Position numbers and translations under genes: made by a program
Shown here: piece after piece, positions 46,145 through 54,731 of the stretch
How positions within the stretch are numbered: position 1 is the first letter of the stretch
Layout of the letters: each line of letters begins with the position of its first letter
Assembly: GCF_025790165.1 (NCBI RefSeq)
Contig: NZ_CP094970.1
Span: 4,092,001-4,156,000, forward strand
DNA from: Solicola gregarius
Lineage (GTDB): Bacteria > Actinomycetota > Actinomycetes > Propionibacteriales > Nocardioidaceae
Direction: 5' to 3'
DNA length: 64,000 nt
The notes under the pieces: model-generated
What the model was told of the DNA's origin: nothing
What the model saw: only the letters and a program-made list of their open reading frames with translations
Database searches by the model: none

Positions 46145-47168
46145 GGCGCACACCCCGCTGCTCGAGGTAAAGGACCTGGTGAAGTACTTCCCGGTCAAGT
46201 CGAGCGGTCTGATCCGGCGCACGATCGGTCAGGTACAGGCCGTCGACGGCATCAACTTCGAACTCGGTGCCGGCGAGTCGCTCGGCCTCGTCGGAGAGTC
46301 GGGATGCGGCAAGTCCACGACCGGTCGGGTGCTGACCAAGCTGTACGAGCCGACGAGCGGCCAGATCATGTTCGAGGGCACGGACCTTGCTCCGCTGTCG
46401 AGTAAGCAGATGCTCCCGTACCGCAAGGACATCCAGCTGATCTTCCAGGATCCGTACTCCTCGTTGAACCCGCGGCACACGGTCGGCACGATCGTCGCGA
46501 CGCCGTTGCGGGTGCACAGCGTGGTGCCGGAGAAGAAGATCATGGACCGGGTCAAGGAGCTGCTCGAGGTCGTCGGCCTCAACCCGGAGCACTACAACCG
46601 CTACCCGTCGGAGTTCTCCGGCGGCCAGCGCCAGCGCATCGGCATCGCCCGCGCGCTCGCGCTGCAGCCGAAGCTGATGATCGCCGACGAGCCGGTCTCC
46701 GCTCTCGACGTGTCGATCCAGGCGCAGGTGATCAACCTTCTGCAGGGGCTGCAGAAGGAGTTCAACATCGCGTTCCTGTTCATCGCGCACGACCTCGCCG
46801 TCGTACGACACTTCTGCCCGCGCATCGCGGTGATGTATCTCGGCAAGATCGTCGAGATCGGCGACCGCGAGGACATCTACAACAACCCGCACCACCCGTA
46901 CACCCAGGCGCTGCTGTCGGCGGTACCCGACGTGAAGCAGGCCGAGGTGGGCGGCCGGCGGGAGCGGATCATGCTCGAGGGCGACGTGCCGAGCCCGATC
47001 AACCCACCGTCGGGCTGCCGGTTCCGTACGCGGTGCTGGAAGGCGCAGGACATCTGCGCCCGCGAGGAGCCGCCGCTGCTTCAGATCGGCGGACCGCACC
47101 AGGCCGCCTGCCACTTCGCCGCCCCGATGGGCGAGGAGCACGGTACGCCGGTCCGCGCCTCCGCCTGA
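46137..47168 (+). CDS. Oligopeptide ABC transporter ATPase, DppF type
   Basis: 343 residues. Walker A GESGCGKST, Q-loop FQDPYSSLNPR, signature FSGGQRQR, Walker B MIADEPVSALD and a C-terminal CRFRTRC-type cysteine cluster. It pairs with a DppD subunit to form the heterodimeric ATPase. It is the only DppF in the window, so cluster 2 probably borrows it. Overlaps DppD by 8 nt. Confidence 0.95.
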   Translation: MSEAHTPLLEVKDLVKYFPVKSSGLIRRTIGQVQAVDGINFELGAGESLGLVGESGCGKSTTGRVLTKLYEPTSGQIMFEGTDLAPLSSKQMLPYRKDIQLIFQDPYSSLNPRHTVGTIVATPLRVHSVVPEKKIMDRVKELLEVVGLNPEHYNRYPSEFSGGQRQRIGIARALALQPKLMIADEPVSALDVSIQAQVINLLQGLQKEFNIAFLFIAHDLAVVRHFCPRIAVMYLGKIVEIGDREDIYNNPHHPYTQALLSAVPDVKQAEVGGRRERIMLEGDVPSPINPPSGCRFRTRCWKAQDICAREEPPLLQIGGPHQAACHFAAPMGEEHGTPVRASA

Positions 47169-47171
47169 CCA

Positions 47172-47269
47172 CGCTGACGAGAGAGTTCTGGCCCCGTGAG
47201 GAGAGAGTTTCGGTCGCTTGCACGACCAGAACTCTCTCCTCACGGGGCCAGAACTCTCTCGTCAGCGTT
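47172..47269. terminator. Perfect 39-bp-arm inverted repeat after DppF gene
   Basis: Left arm 47172-47210 and right arm 47231-47269 match completely. The 20-nt middle holds a further GGTCG/CGACC stem. Two modules (CTGACGAGAGAGTTCTGGCC and GTGAGGAGAGAGTT) make up each arm. It starts 3 nt after the stop codon and ends 5 nt before the next promoter's AACCGTTAC box. Confidence 0.85.
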
Positions 47270-47273
47270 GTGA

Positions 47274-47322
47274 AACCGTTACGGATCTGTGGTCCAAGGG
47301 GTGTAGTCCACTGGTCTACGCT
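47274..47322 (+). promoter_or_regulatory. Transporter promoter 3 with AACCGTTAC box
   Basis: AACCGTTAC at 47274-47282, CAAGG at 47295 and TACGCT (-10) at 47317-47322. Same layout as promoters 1 and 2. The -10 is 55 nt before the permease ATG. Confidence 0.6.
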
Positions 47323-47376
47323 GTGGCCTGTTCACCTTTACCGTGAGGGTGGCGACGAGGCAACAGGACGGTGTAC

Positions 47377-48363
47377 ATGGCGCTCGCGCCGACGGACATG
47401 CCCGACGTCACGACGACCGTGGCGACGGACATCCAGGGGCGTTCGCCCGCACAGATTGCGTTCGAACGGCTCCGCCACGACAAGGTGGCCGTCATATCCG
47501 CTGCGATCGTGGCGTTCTTCGTGCTGGTCGCGATCTTCGCGCCGTGGATCGCCGACCTGTTCGGCGTCGGCTATCGCACCGAGAGCGGCGCCGAGACGCT
47601 CGACGTCACCACCAACTACGGCAAGGTGGGACCACCGGTCCACGGCTTCACCTGGGAGCACCCGCTCGGCGTCGCGCCGAACAGCGGTTACGACCTGCTC
47701 GGCGAGTGGCTCTACGGGGCGCGTACCTCGATCGGAGTCGCTGTCCTGGCGACGATCTTCTCGACGATCGTCGGCGTCGTCGTCGGGCTCGTCGCGGGGT
47801 TCGCGACCGGCTGGCTCGACCGGGCGATCAACTTCGTGATCGACACCTTCCTCGCGTTTCCGTTCGTGCTGGGTGCGCTCGCCATCGCCCCGCTCATCGG
47901 CGCGCGCTGGGCCGATGACGCAGAGAAGCTGAAGGTGGCCAGCTTCGTGTCCGTCGTGTTCGTACTCACGACGTTCGGCTGGATGGTGCTCGCCCGGCTG
48001 GTACGCGGCGAGGTGCTGTCGCTGCGCGAGCGCGAGTTCGTGCAGGCGGCCCGAGTGATCGGCGTGCCGCAACGCAAGATCCTGTTCCGCGAGGTACTGC
48101 CGAACCTCACCGCTCCGATCATCGTCGCCGTCTCGCTCGGGCTGCCGGCGTATGTCTCCGCCGAGGCCGGCCTGGCGTACCTCGGGATAGGGATGTCTGG
48201 CGTTGCGTCGTGGGGTCAGACCATCAATGAGGCATCGGGCTACTTCGGCCCATACCCGCTGTACCTCTGGGCGCCCGTCATCGGCGTCCTGCTGCTCGTG
48301 CTGTCGCTCAACCTGCTCGGGGATGCCGTACGCGACGCATTCGACCCGAAGACCAGGCGATGA
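47377..48363 (+). CDS. Oligopeptide ABC transporter permease, DppC type (cluster 2)
   Basis: 328 residues, six membrane helices, N-terminal RSPAQIAFERLRHDKVA and EAA loop AARVIGVPQRKILFREVLP. Clear paralogue of the permease at 41055. Both end NLLGDAVRDAFDPKTRR. ATG at 47377 is preferred to the in-frame GTG at 47371 on spacing from AGGAC. Its stop touches the next frame by ATGA. Confidence 0.92.
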   Translation: MALAPTDMPDVTTTVATDIQGRSPAQIAFERLRHDKVAVISAAIVAFFVLVAIFAPWIADLFGVGYRTESGAETLDVTTNYGKVGPPVHGFTWEHPLGVAPNSGYDLLGEWLYGARTSIGVAVLATIFSTIVGVVVGLVAGFATGWLDRAINFVIDTFLAFPFVLGALAIAPLIGARWADDAEKLKVASFVSVVFVLTTFGWMVLARLVRGEVLSLREREFVQAARVIGVPQRKILFREVLPNLTAPIIVAVSLGLPAYVSAEAGLAYLGIGMSGVASWGQTINEASGYFGPYPLYLWAPVIGVLLLVLSLNLLGDAVRDAFDPKTRR

Positions 48364-48407
48364 CCGCGATGCGGCCGCCGCCACAACCAAGGATTGGGGA
48401 TAGACCC

Positions 48408-50150
48408 ATGCGATGGAAGAGATGGATCGCCGCGACCAGTGCGGTCGGCCTGATGGCGCTCGCCGCGTGCGGCGGTAACAGCGACCTCGAGGGCGACTCC
48501 GAAGACAGCATCAACAGCCAGTCGTCCGCGGCGACGGGCAAGGACCCCGACGCCGAGGCGCCGGCACCGCCGATCGACGGCGCCGAGGAGGGCGGCACCA
48601 TGAAGGTGCTGTCGACCGAGGGTATGAACTCGATCCACCCGCAGGACGCGTACTACTACAACACGATGTCGATCACGACCGGGTTGATGTTCCGTACGCT
48701 CACGCAGTACGTCTACCGCGACGGGCAGATGGTGCTGGTTCCCGACCTCGCGACCGATCTCGGCCAGCCCAACGAAGACTTCACCGAGTGGACGTTCGAG
48801 ATCCGCGACGGCGTCCGCTGGGAGAACGGCGACGAGGTCACCGCCGACGACGTCGCGCGCGGCATCAAGGCGTCGTTCGACCGCGACACGTTCACGGCCG
48901 GCCCGGCGTACGCCAACACGTACTTCGAGGGCGGCGACACGTACAAGGGCCTCTACTCCGACCCGAAGACCGAGCCCGAGGCGGTCACGGTCGACGGCAA
49001 CAAGGTCATCATCAAGATGGCCACGCCGTTCGCGGATATGGACTACTTCGGTGCGCTGCCCGCGATGAGCCCGCTGCCGGACACCGACGAGGACCCTGCC
49101 GACTACGCGCGGCATCCGATGTCGACCGGACCGTACAAGATCGACTCGTACGACATCGGCAAGAAGATGACGCTGGTGAAGAACGACGAATGGGACCCGA
49201 ACACCGATCCCGGCCGGCACCAGTACGTCGACGAGTACGACTTCGACCTGCAGATCGGTAGCTCCGCCCAGATCGAGAACCTGATCCTCGGCGACCAGGG
49301 CGATGCGCAGGCGACGATCAGCATCGACAACGTCACGCAGGCCAACGCGGCAAAGGCGAAGGAGCAGGACCAGCTGGTCTCGGGTGCGAGCGCGTGCGGC
49401 TACTTCCTCAACCCGGACTACCGCAAGGTCACCGACATCAACATCCGCAAGGCGATCGGCCTGGCGTTCCCGTACGAGGACTCCTGGCTGGCCGAGGGCC
49501 AGATCATCGGTACGACCCGGGCGCCGGCGACGATGATCTCCGCGCCGAGCGTTCCGGGCCGCATCGACCCGCCGTACGACGTGCTCGACAACTCGGGGCA
49601 GGAGACCGACACAGCGGCGGCGAAGAAGCTGCTGGAGAAGGCCGATGCGGTCGGGTACGAGCTCAAGTGGGTCTACACGGGTGACGATCCGATGCTGGTC
49701 GACATGAAGGACGCGATGGTGCGGTCGTTCGAGGAGGCCGGCTTCAAGGTCTCGCCGGTCAAGGCGGCCGACGACCAGGAGACGTCGGAGCTGAACCAGG
49801 ATCCGGACGCGCCGGTCAATCTTCGTCGTACCTCCTGGTGCGCGGACTGGCCGTCGGGTGCGGTGTGGATCCCGCCGATCCTCTCCAAGAAGTACCCGGG
49901 TTCGAACTACGCGCACTTCACCGAGCCCGACATCGAGAAGCGCATCGACGAGGTCCAGCAGATGCCGAGCGAGGACCAGCCCGAGGGGTGGGCGCAGCTG
50001 GAGAAGGACGCGATGGAGAAGTACTACCCGACCATCCCGATCGGCTACACCGGTGCGGCGCTGCTCGAGGGCTCACGGATCGAGGGCATGCACGTCGACG
50101 AGGTGTTCGGCAACCCGACCTGGAAGAGCATGTGGGTCGCGTCTGAGTGA
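48408..50150 (+). CDS. Oligopeptide ABC transporter substrate-binding lipoprotein (copy 3)
   Basis: 580 residues. ATG at 48408 gives a proper signal, MRWKRWIAATSAVGLMALA with lipobox ALAAC. The frame opens 16 codons earlier at 48360 without a signal. SBP_bac_5 fold, much more diverged from the copies at 39082 and 42133 than those are from each other, so it probably takes a different substrate. Cluster 2, between DppC and DppB. Confidence 0.92.
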   Translation: MRWKRWIAATSAVGLMALAACGGNSDLEGDSEDSINSQSSAATGKDPDAEAPAPPIDGAEEGGTMKVLSTEGMNSIHPQDAYYYNTMSITTGLMFRTLTQYVYRDGQMVLVPDLATDLGQPNEDFTEWTFEIRDGVRWENGDEVTADDVARGIKASFDRDTFTAGPAYANTYFEGGDTYKGLYSDPKTEPEAVTVDGNKVIIKMATPFADMDYFGALPAMSPLPDTDEDPADYARHPMSTGPYKIDSYDIGKKMTLVKNDEWDPNTDPGRHQYVDEYDFDLQIGSSAQIENLILGDQGDAQATISIDNVTQANAAKAKEQDQLVSGASACGYFLNPDYRKVTDINIRKAIGLAFPYEDSWLAEGQIIGTTRAPATMISAPSVPGRIDPPYDVLDNSGQETDTAAAKKLLEKADAVGYELKWVYTGDDPMLVDMKDAMVRSFEEAGFKVSPVKAADDQETSELNQDPDAPVNLRRTSWCADWPSGAVWIPPILSKKYPGSNYAHFTEPDIEKRIDEVQQMPSEDQPEGWAQLEKDAMEKYYPTIPIGYTGAALLEGSRIEGMHVDEVFGNPTWKSMWVASE

Positions 50151-50156
50151 CCTTCA

Positions 50157-50225
50157 CCCCGAGGTCTGTGACGCAATGGTCGATCCGTACGCGACAGAGT
50201 CGCCGTTACGGCACAGATCTCGGGG
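50157..50225 (+). terminator. Inverted repeat between binding protein 3 and permease
   Basis: CCCCGAGGTCTGTG (50157-50170) pairs with CACAGATCTCGGGG (50212-50225) with one mismatch around 41 nt. A CCGTTACGG palindrome lies in the loop (50203-50211). It is in the same position as the hairpin of cluster 1 at 43903. Confidence 0.55.
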
Positions 50226-50252
50226 GTACGAGCCGATGAGCGAGGAGAGCGA

Positions 50253-51251
50253 TTGTTCAGCTATGTGATCCGCCGGGTGATCGGCGCGGTGCTCGTCATC
50301 GTGTTCGCCTCGATGCTGGTGTTCGGGCTGTTCTTCTTCGGTCCGTCCGACCCCGGCCGCGTGTTGTGCAACGCGTCGTCGGGCCGGTGTACGCCGGAGC
50401 AGGCCGAGCGCATCAACGAGTCGCTCGGCTTCAACGATCCGGTGCAGGAGCAGTACGTGGTCTGGGCGAAGGGCATCTTCGCCGGGCGTGAGATCGACAT
50501 CGGCGGTTCGACGATCGAGTGCCCGGCGCCGTGCCTGGGCATCTCGTACCAGACGAAGGAACCCGTCACCGACATCGTGAAGGAGCGGATGCCGGCGACG
50601 ATCTCGCTCGCGATCGGCGGTGCCGCGGTCTTCCTTCCGCTCGGCGTGCTGCTCGGCGTACTCGCGGCGCGAAAACGGGGTACGGCGACCGACCGGCTGC
50701 TGGTTGGGTCGTCGCTGCTGATCAGCTCCGTGCCGTACTACCTGCTCGCGCTGATGGTGTACCTGTACCTCGTGACGCAGTGGGGCTGGTTCGGATCGCC
50801 CGAGTACCACCCCATCACCGACAACCCGCTCGCGTGGGCCGGCGGCCTGATGCTGCCGTGGTTGACGCTCGGCATCGCGTCGTCGACTCCGTACGCGAGG
50901 TTCAGTCGCGGGTCGATGGTCGAGGCCCTCAGCGAGGACTTCGTACGTACGGCCCGGGCGAAGGGCATGGGTGAACGCACCGTACTCGTCAATCACGCCC
51001 TGCACGCCGCGCTGGTACCGGTCGTGACGATCTTCGGGCTCGACATGGCGACGCTGCTCGCGGGCACGGTGTTCACGGAGAAGATCTTCAACATCGACGG
51101 TATGGGACGTGAGGCGTTGGAGGCGGTCATCGACGATGATCTCCCGATCATCTCGGCAACGGTGCTGCTCGCGGCGGTGCTCGTGGTGATCGCGAACGTA
51201 CTCGTCGATCTGGCCTATTCGGTGATCGACCCGAGGGTGCGGCTGTCATGA
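50253..51251 (+). CDS. Oligopeptide ABC transporter permease, DppB type (cluster 2)
   Basis: 332 residues from a TTG start with GAGGAGAG 5 nt upstream. Six membrane helices. The loop after helix 1 has the cysteine pattern LCNASSGRC and ECPAPC. EAA loop RTARAKGMGERT. Paralogue of 43986. Its stop overlaps the ATPase ATG. Confidence 0.93.
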   Translation: MFSYVIRRVIGAVLVIVFASMLVFGLFFFGPSDPGRVLCNASSGRCTPEQAERINESLGFNDPVQEQYVVWAKGIFAGREIDIGGSTIECPAPCLGISYQTKEPVTDIVKERMPATISLAIGGAAVFLPLGVLLGVLAARKRGTATDRLLVGSSLLISSVPYYLLALMVYLYLVTQWGWFGSPEYHPITDNPLAWAGGLMLPWLTLGIASSTPYARFSRGSMVEALSEDFVRTARAKGMGERTVLVNHALHAALVPVVTIFGLDMATLLAGTVFTEKIFNIDGMGREALEAVIDDDLPIISATVLLAAVLVVIANVLVDLAYSVIDPRVRLS

Positions 51252-52390
51252 GCGGTGAGGAGACGGAGCGGCGAGCCGCGCAGCGAGGGACGAGCGGAGC
51301 GGGGAGCGCGACCAAAGGCACAGCGAGGTACGAAGGCGTGAACGACGTGACCGCTGCGCCGGGGGACGAGCCGTTCGTCGTCGTCGAGGATCTGACCGTT
51401 CGCTTCCCGACGGCCGACGGGCTGGTCAACGCGGTGACCGGACTGTCGTACTCCGTCGAGATGGGCAAGACGCTCGGCGTGGTGGGGGAGTCGGGTTCGG
51501 GCAAGTCGGTGTCCAATATGGCGATCCTCGGCCTGCACGATCCGCGGCGTACGCAGATCGACGGGTCGATCCGGGTCGGTGGCACGGAGATCGTCGGGCT
51601 CTCTCGCCGGCAGCTGCAGCGGATCCGCGGCAATGACGTGGCGATGATCTTCCAGGACGCGCTCGCGGCGCTGCATCCGTTCCACCGGGTCGGCAGGCAG
51701 ATCGGCGAGTCGTACGGCGCGCATCACCCGTCGGCGTCGAAGCGCGACGCTCGGCGCCGGGCGATCGAGATGCTCGACCGGGTCGGCATCCCGCAGCCCG
51801 ACCGGCGCGTCGATGACTATCCGCACCAGTTCTCCGGGGGCATGCGGCAGCGGGCGATGATCGCGATGGCGCTGGTCAACGACCCGAAGGTGCTGATCGC
51901 GGACGAGCCGACGACGGCGCTCGACGTGACCGTGCAGGCGCAGATCCTCGACCTGCTGCAGGATCTCCAGCGCGACTTCGGTTCGGCGATCATCATGATC
52001 ACCCACGACCTCGGCGTCATTGCCGAGATGGCCGACGACGTGCTGGTGATGTACGCCGGGCGCGCGGTCGAGTACGGCACCTGCAAGACGATCCTGTCGG
52101 AGCCGCGGATGCCGTACACGTGGGGATTGCTGGAGTCGGTGCCCGATCTGGACAGCGATCCGACCGCGCAGCTTCTGTCGATCCCGGGGCTCCCGCCGAG
52201 CATGCTGGCGCCGCCGTCTGGGTGTCCGTTCCACCCGCGGTGCCGCTACACCGATGAGGTGGCAGGCGAGCTGTGCGTACGCGAGCTGCCGGTGCTGGAC
52301 ACGGTCGGCGACGGGCACCTCTCGCGTTGTCACCTGGGCGAGAAGGCGGCCGGGCTGGCCGAGGCGGGTCGGCGCGAGGAGTTGACGTAG
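51248..52390 (+). CDS. Oligopeptide ABC transporter ATPase, DppD type (cluster 2)
   Basis: 380 residues. Walker A GESGSGKS, signature FSGGMRQR, Walker [12 protein letters not shown] and the C-terminal CPFHPRC cluster are intact. The first 36 residues are low-complexity ([18 protein letters not shown]) and are partly encoded by a 48-bp dispersed repeat. A GTG at 51340 ([12 protein letters not shown]) is a plausible alternative start just before the conserved domain. No DppF follows, so this subunit must pair with the one at 46137 or work alone. Confidence 0.92.
   Translation: MSGEETERRAAQRGTSGAGSATKGTARYEGVNDVTAAPGDEPFVVVEDLTVRFPTADGLVNAVTGLSYSVEMGKTLGVVGESGSGKSVSNMAILGLHDPRRTQIDGSIRVGGTEIVGLSRRQLQRIRGNDVAMIFQDALAALHPFHRVGRQIGESYGAHHPSASKRDARRRAIEMLDRVGIPQPDRRVDDYPHQFSGGMRQRAMIAMALVNDPKVLIADEPTTALDVTVQAQILDLLQDLQRDFGSAIIMITHDLGVIAEMADDVLVMYAGRAVEYGTCKTILSEPRMPYTWGLLESVPDLDSDPTAQLLSIPGLPPSMLAPPSGCPFHPRCRYTDEVAGELCVRELPVLDTVGDGHLSRCHLGEKAAGLAEAGRREELT
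51266..51313. repeat. 48-bp dispersed repeat, copy 2
   Basis: Differs from 26597-26644 by one base (C for G at position 16). It is read in frame as [17 protein letters not shown] at the ATPase N-terminus, whereas copy 1 is intergenic. Confidence 0.85.
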
Positions 52391-52411
52391 CCCGGCGGCC
52401 GCGGCCGTCGG

Positions 52412-52435
52412 CGCCCGCGAGTACGCTCGCGGGCG
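52412..52435. promoter_or_regulatory. Palindrome overlapping the rarA promoter and start
   Basis: CGCCCGCGAG-TACG-CTCGCGGGCG, perfect 10-4-10. The -10-like TACGCT (52422-52427) is inside it and the last base is the G of the GTG start (52435). A leaderless transcript would begin inside the right arm. The palindrome could be an operator that blocks the polymerase. Confidence 0.5.
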
Positions 52436-53805
52436 TGGATTCCGACGGGTTGTTCGACATCCCCGATGCGCCGGAGCTGACGCCGGAGGGCACCGGCAGT
52501 CTCAGTGGCGGGAGCCACTCGTCGGCACCTCTGGCCGTACGGATGCGGCCGCGTACGCTCGACGAGCTGATCGGTCAGCAGCAGCTGCTCGGAGCCGGCT
52601 CACCGCTGCGCCGGATGATCGACGACGACCAGCCGATGTCGCTGATCCTCTGGGGGCCGCCGGGCACGGGCAAGACCACGATCGGGTCGCTGATCAGCGC
52701 GCACACGGATCGCCGTTTCGTCGAGGTCTCGGCCGTCTCGGGCGGCGTCAAGGACGTACGCGAGGCGATCGACGGTGCCAAGCGGCGGCTGGCGCGGGGC
52801 GGACGCGAGACGGTGCTGTTCGTCGACGAGGTGCATCGGTTCAGCAAGGCGCAGCAGGACGCTCTGCTGCCCGGAGTCGAGAACCGCTGGGTATCGCTCG
52901 TCGCCGCCACCACCGAGAATCCGCACTTCAGCGTTATCTCTCCGTTGCTGTCGCGTTCGCTGCTGCTGACGCTCGAGTCGCTGACCGAAGGCGACATCGG
53001 CGCGATGCTCGACCGTGCACTCGAGAGCCCCGAGGGGCTGGCCGGCGGGGTCACGCTCACCGAGGAGGCCCGCGCGCATCTCGTACGCCTGGCCGGCGGC
53101 GACGGGCGTCGCGCGCTGACGTACCTCGAGGCCGCGGCCGGAGCCGCCCAAGCGCAGGGGTCCACGACCGTCGACGTCGACGCGGCCGCGGTCGCCGTCG
53201 ACCGAGCGGCGGTGCGGTACGACCGCCAGGGCGACCAGCACTACGACGTCACGAGCGCGTTCATCAAGTCGATCCGCGGTTCAGACGTCGACGCCGCGCT
53301 GCACTATCTCGCCCGAATGGCCGAGGCGGGCGAGGATCCGAAGTTCATCGCCCGGCGGCTGATGATCCTGGCCAGCGAGGACATCGGCATGGCCGACCCG
53401 ACCGCGCTGCCGACGTCGGTGGCCGCTGCGCAGGCGGTCGCGATGATCGGCTTCCCCGAGGCGCGCATCACGCTGGCGCACGCCGTCATCGCCCTGTCGC
53501 TCGCGCCCAAGTCGAACGCCGTCGTACGCGCGATCGGCGCGGCCGGCGACGACGTACGCGCGGGCAAGACCGGTGCGGTGCCACCCGCGCTGCGCGATGC
53601 GCACTACGCCGGCGCGAAGAAGCTCGGACACGGACACGACTACAAGTACGCCCATGACGCTCCGCGCGGGATCGCCGCACAGCAGTACGCGCCCGACGAC
53701 GTCCACGGCGCGGAGTACTACACACCGACCGATCACGGCGCGGAGGCGGCGTACGCCGAGCGGCTCGCGAAGATCCGCGCGATCCTCCGCGGCGACGACC
53801 GCTGA
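52435..53805 (+). CDS. rarA: Replication-associated recombination protein A (AAA ATPase)
   Basis: 456 residues. Walker [11 protein letters not shown], Walker [10 protein letters not shown], and the MgsA_C domain with [25 protein letters not shown]. Acts at stalled replication forks with single-strand-binding protein. GTG at 52435 is likely leaderless. Commonly found upstream of alaS in actinobacteria, as here. Confidence 0.94.
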   Translation: MDSDGLFDIPDAPELTPEGTGSLSGGSHSSAPLAVRMRPRTLDELIGQQQLLGAGSPLRRMIDDDQPMSLILWGPPGTGKTTIGSLISAHTDRRFVEVSAVSGGVKDVREAIDGAKRRLARGGRETVLFVDEVHRFSKAQQDALLPGVENRWVSLVAATTENPHFSVISPLLSRSLLLTLESLTEGDIGAMLDRALESPEGLAGGVTLTEEARAHLVRLAGGDGRRALTYLEAAAGAAQAQGSTTVDVDAAAVAVDRAAVRYDRQGDQHYDVTSAFIKSIRGSDVDAALHYLARMAEAGEDPKFIARRLMILASEDIGMADPTALPTSVAAAQAVAMIGFPEARITLAHAVIALSLAPKSNAVVRAIGAAGDDVRAGKTGAVPPALRDAHYAGAKKLGHGHDYKYAHDAPRGIAAQQYAPDDVHGAEYYTPTDHGAEAAYAERLAKIRAILRGDDR

Positions 53806-53859
53806 CTCGGCGGTGCGGGAGCGACGGCTCGGCGGTGCGGGAGCGACGGCTCGGCGGGG
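53806..53859. repeat. 22-bp tandem repeat, 2.5 copies
   Basis: CTCGGCGGTGCGGGAGCGAC plus GG, copied at 53806 and 53828 with a partial third at 53850. It begins right at the rarA stop. Confidence 0.85.
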
Positions 53860-53907
53860 CAGGGGGAGGTCTTCGTTGTGGCGGCGCGCGGCGGTAGGGT
53901 CGCGTTC

Positions 53908-54477
53908 ATGTCGACGGAGCAGTGGATCGCGCTGTTGGCGGTGGTGGTCGCCGTCCTCGCGCTGGCCGCGACCGCGCTGCTCGCCGCGCAGCTGCGTAGT
54001 GTGCGTGCCGACGTACGCCGGATCGCCGGTGCCCCTCCACCCGTCGCCGGCCCGTCGACACAGACGGCGACACCCGTCGAGCAGGCGCCACCGATGACGA
54101 CCTCGACCGAGATCGAGGTCGCGCGGCCCATACCACTCGCCGACCCGCACCAATCGGTCGACGAGTCGCAGGTCGTCACCCGCGACGGCCGGGTCGTCGT
54201 CGTCCCGTCGACGCGGCAGGTCGTCGAAGCCACGATGGGCAAGCCGATGATCCGCGGAGCCGTGCTGAGCCACGGCCTGAAGTACGCCCTGCGCCCCGAG
54301 AGCCGCGACCTGTTGCGCGGCATCGTGCGGCGGGAGTACCGCCGGCGCCGCAAGATCCGGCTGCGGGCCGGGCGCCGCGCGGCGCGCGCCGCGACCATCC
54401 CGCCGAGGGACGTGCACTCGTGGCTGGGCACGACGGCGACAAACCGGTTGAACGTCGACGACGACGGAGGATCATGA
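53908..54477 (+). CDS. Membrane-anchored hypothetical protein
   Basis: 189 residues, one N-terminal helix (about 6-28), a Pro/Thr-rich linker (about 48-72) and a basic C-terminal domain with YRRRRKIRLRAGRRAARAA. TAGGGT lies 7 nt before the ATG, so the mRNA may be leaderless. No family recognised. Coupled to the next gene by ATGA. Confidence 0.75.
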   Translation: MSTEQWIALLAVVVAVLALAATALLAAQLRSVRADVRRIAGAPPPVAGPSTQTATPVEQAPPMTTSTEIEVARPIPLADPHQSVDESQVVTRDGRVVVVPSTRQVVEATMGKPMIRGAVLSHGLKYALRPESRDLLRGIVRREYRRRRKIRLRAGRRAARAATIPPRDVHSWLGTTATNRLNVDDDGGS

Positions 54478-54731
54478 AGGGGAGGACGCTATGGTTTCTG
54501 GTCGGCGCGGGTGCGGGTGTCTACACCAGCATCAAGGCGCGTCGGCTCGCGTACCGGCTCACCCCGGCCGGGCTCGCAGACCAGGCGGCGGCGCTCGGCG
54601 CCGGTGTGCAGGCCTTCGGTGACGAGGTACGCGCCGGCATGGCCGAGCGGGAGACGCAGATCGCCGAGGAGCTCGGGCTGCCGGCGCCGCGTACCCAGCA
54701 GATGATCGAACAGAGAGGCACCACCCGATGA
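54474..54731 (+). CDS. DUF6167-like small membrane protein
   Basis: 85 residues. Begins MKGRTLWFLVGAGAGVYTSIKARRL, a single membrane helix followed by an amphipathic helix, then a Gln-rich end. This matches the small proteins called DUF6167 that precede alaS in Streptomyces and relatives. Function unknown. Stop overlaps the alaS ATG. Confidence 0.8.
   Translation: MKGRTLWFLVGAGAGVYTSIKARRLAYRLTPAGLADQAAALGAGVQAFGDEVRAGMAERETQIAEELGLPAPRTQQMIEQRGTTR

Noticed and set aside
50181-50273. 30-codon ORF between binding protein 3 and DppB (MVDPYATESP...)
   Set aside because: It lies in the inverted repeat, lacks a ribosome site and overlaps the permease start out of frame.
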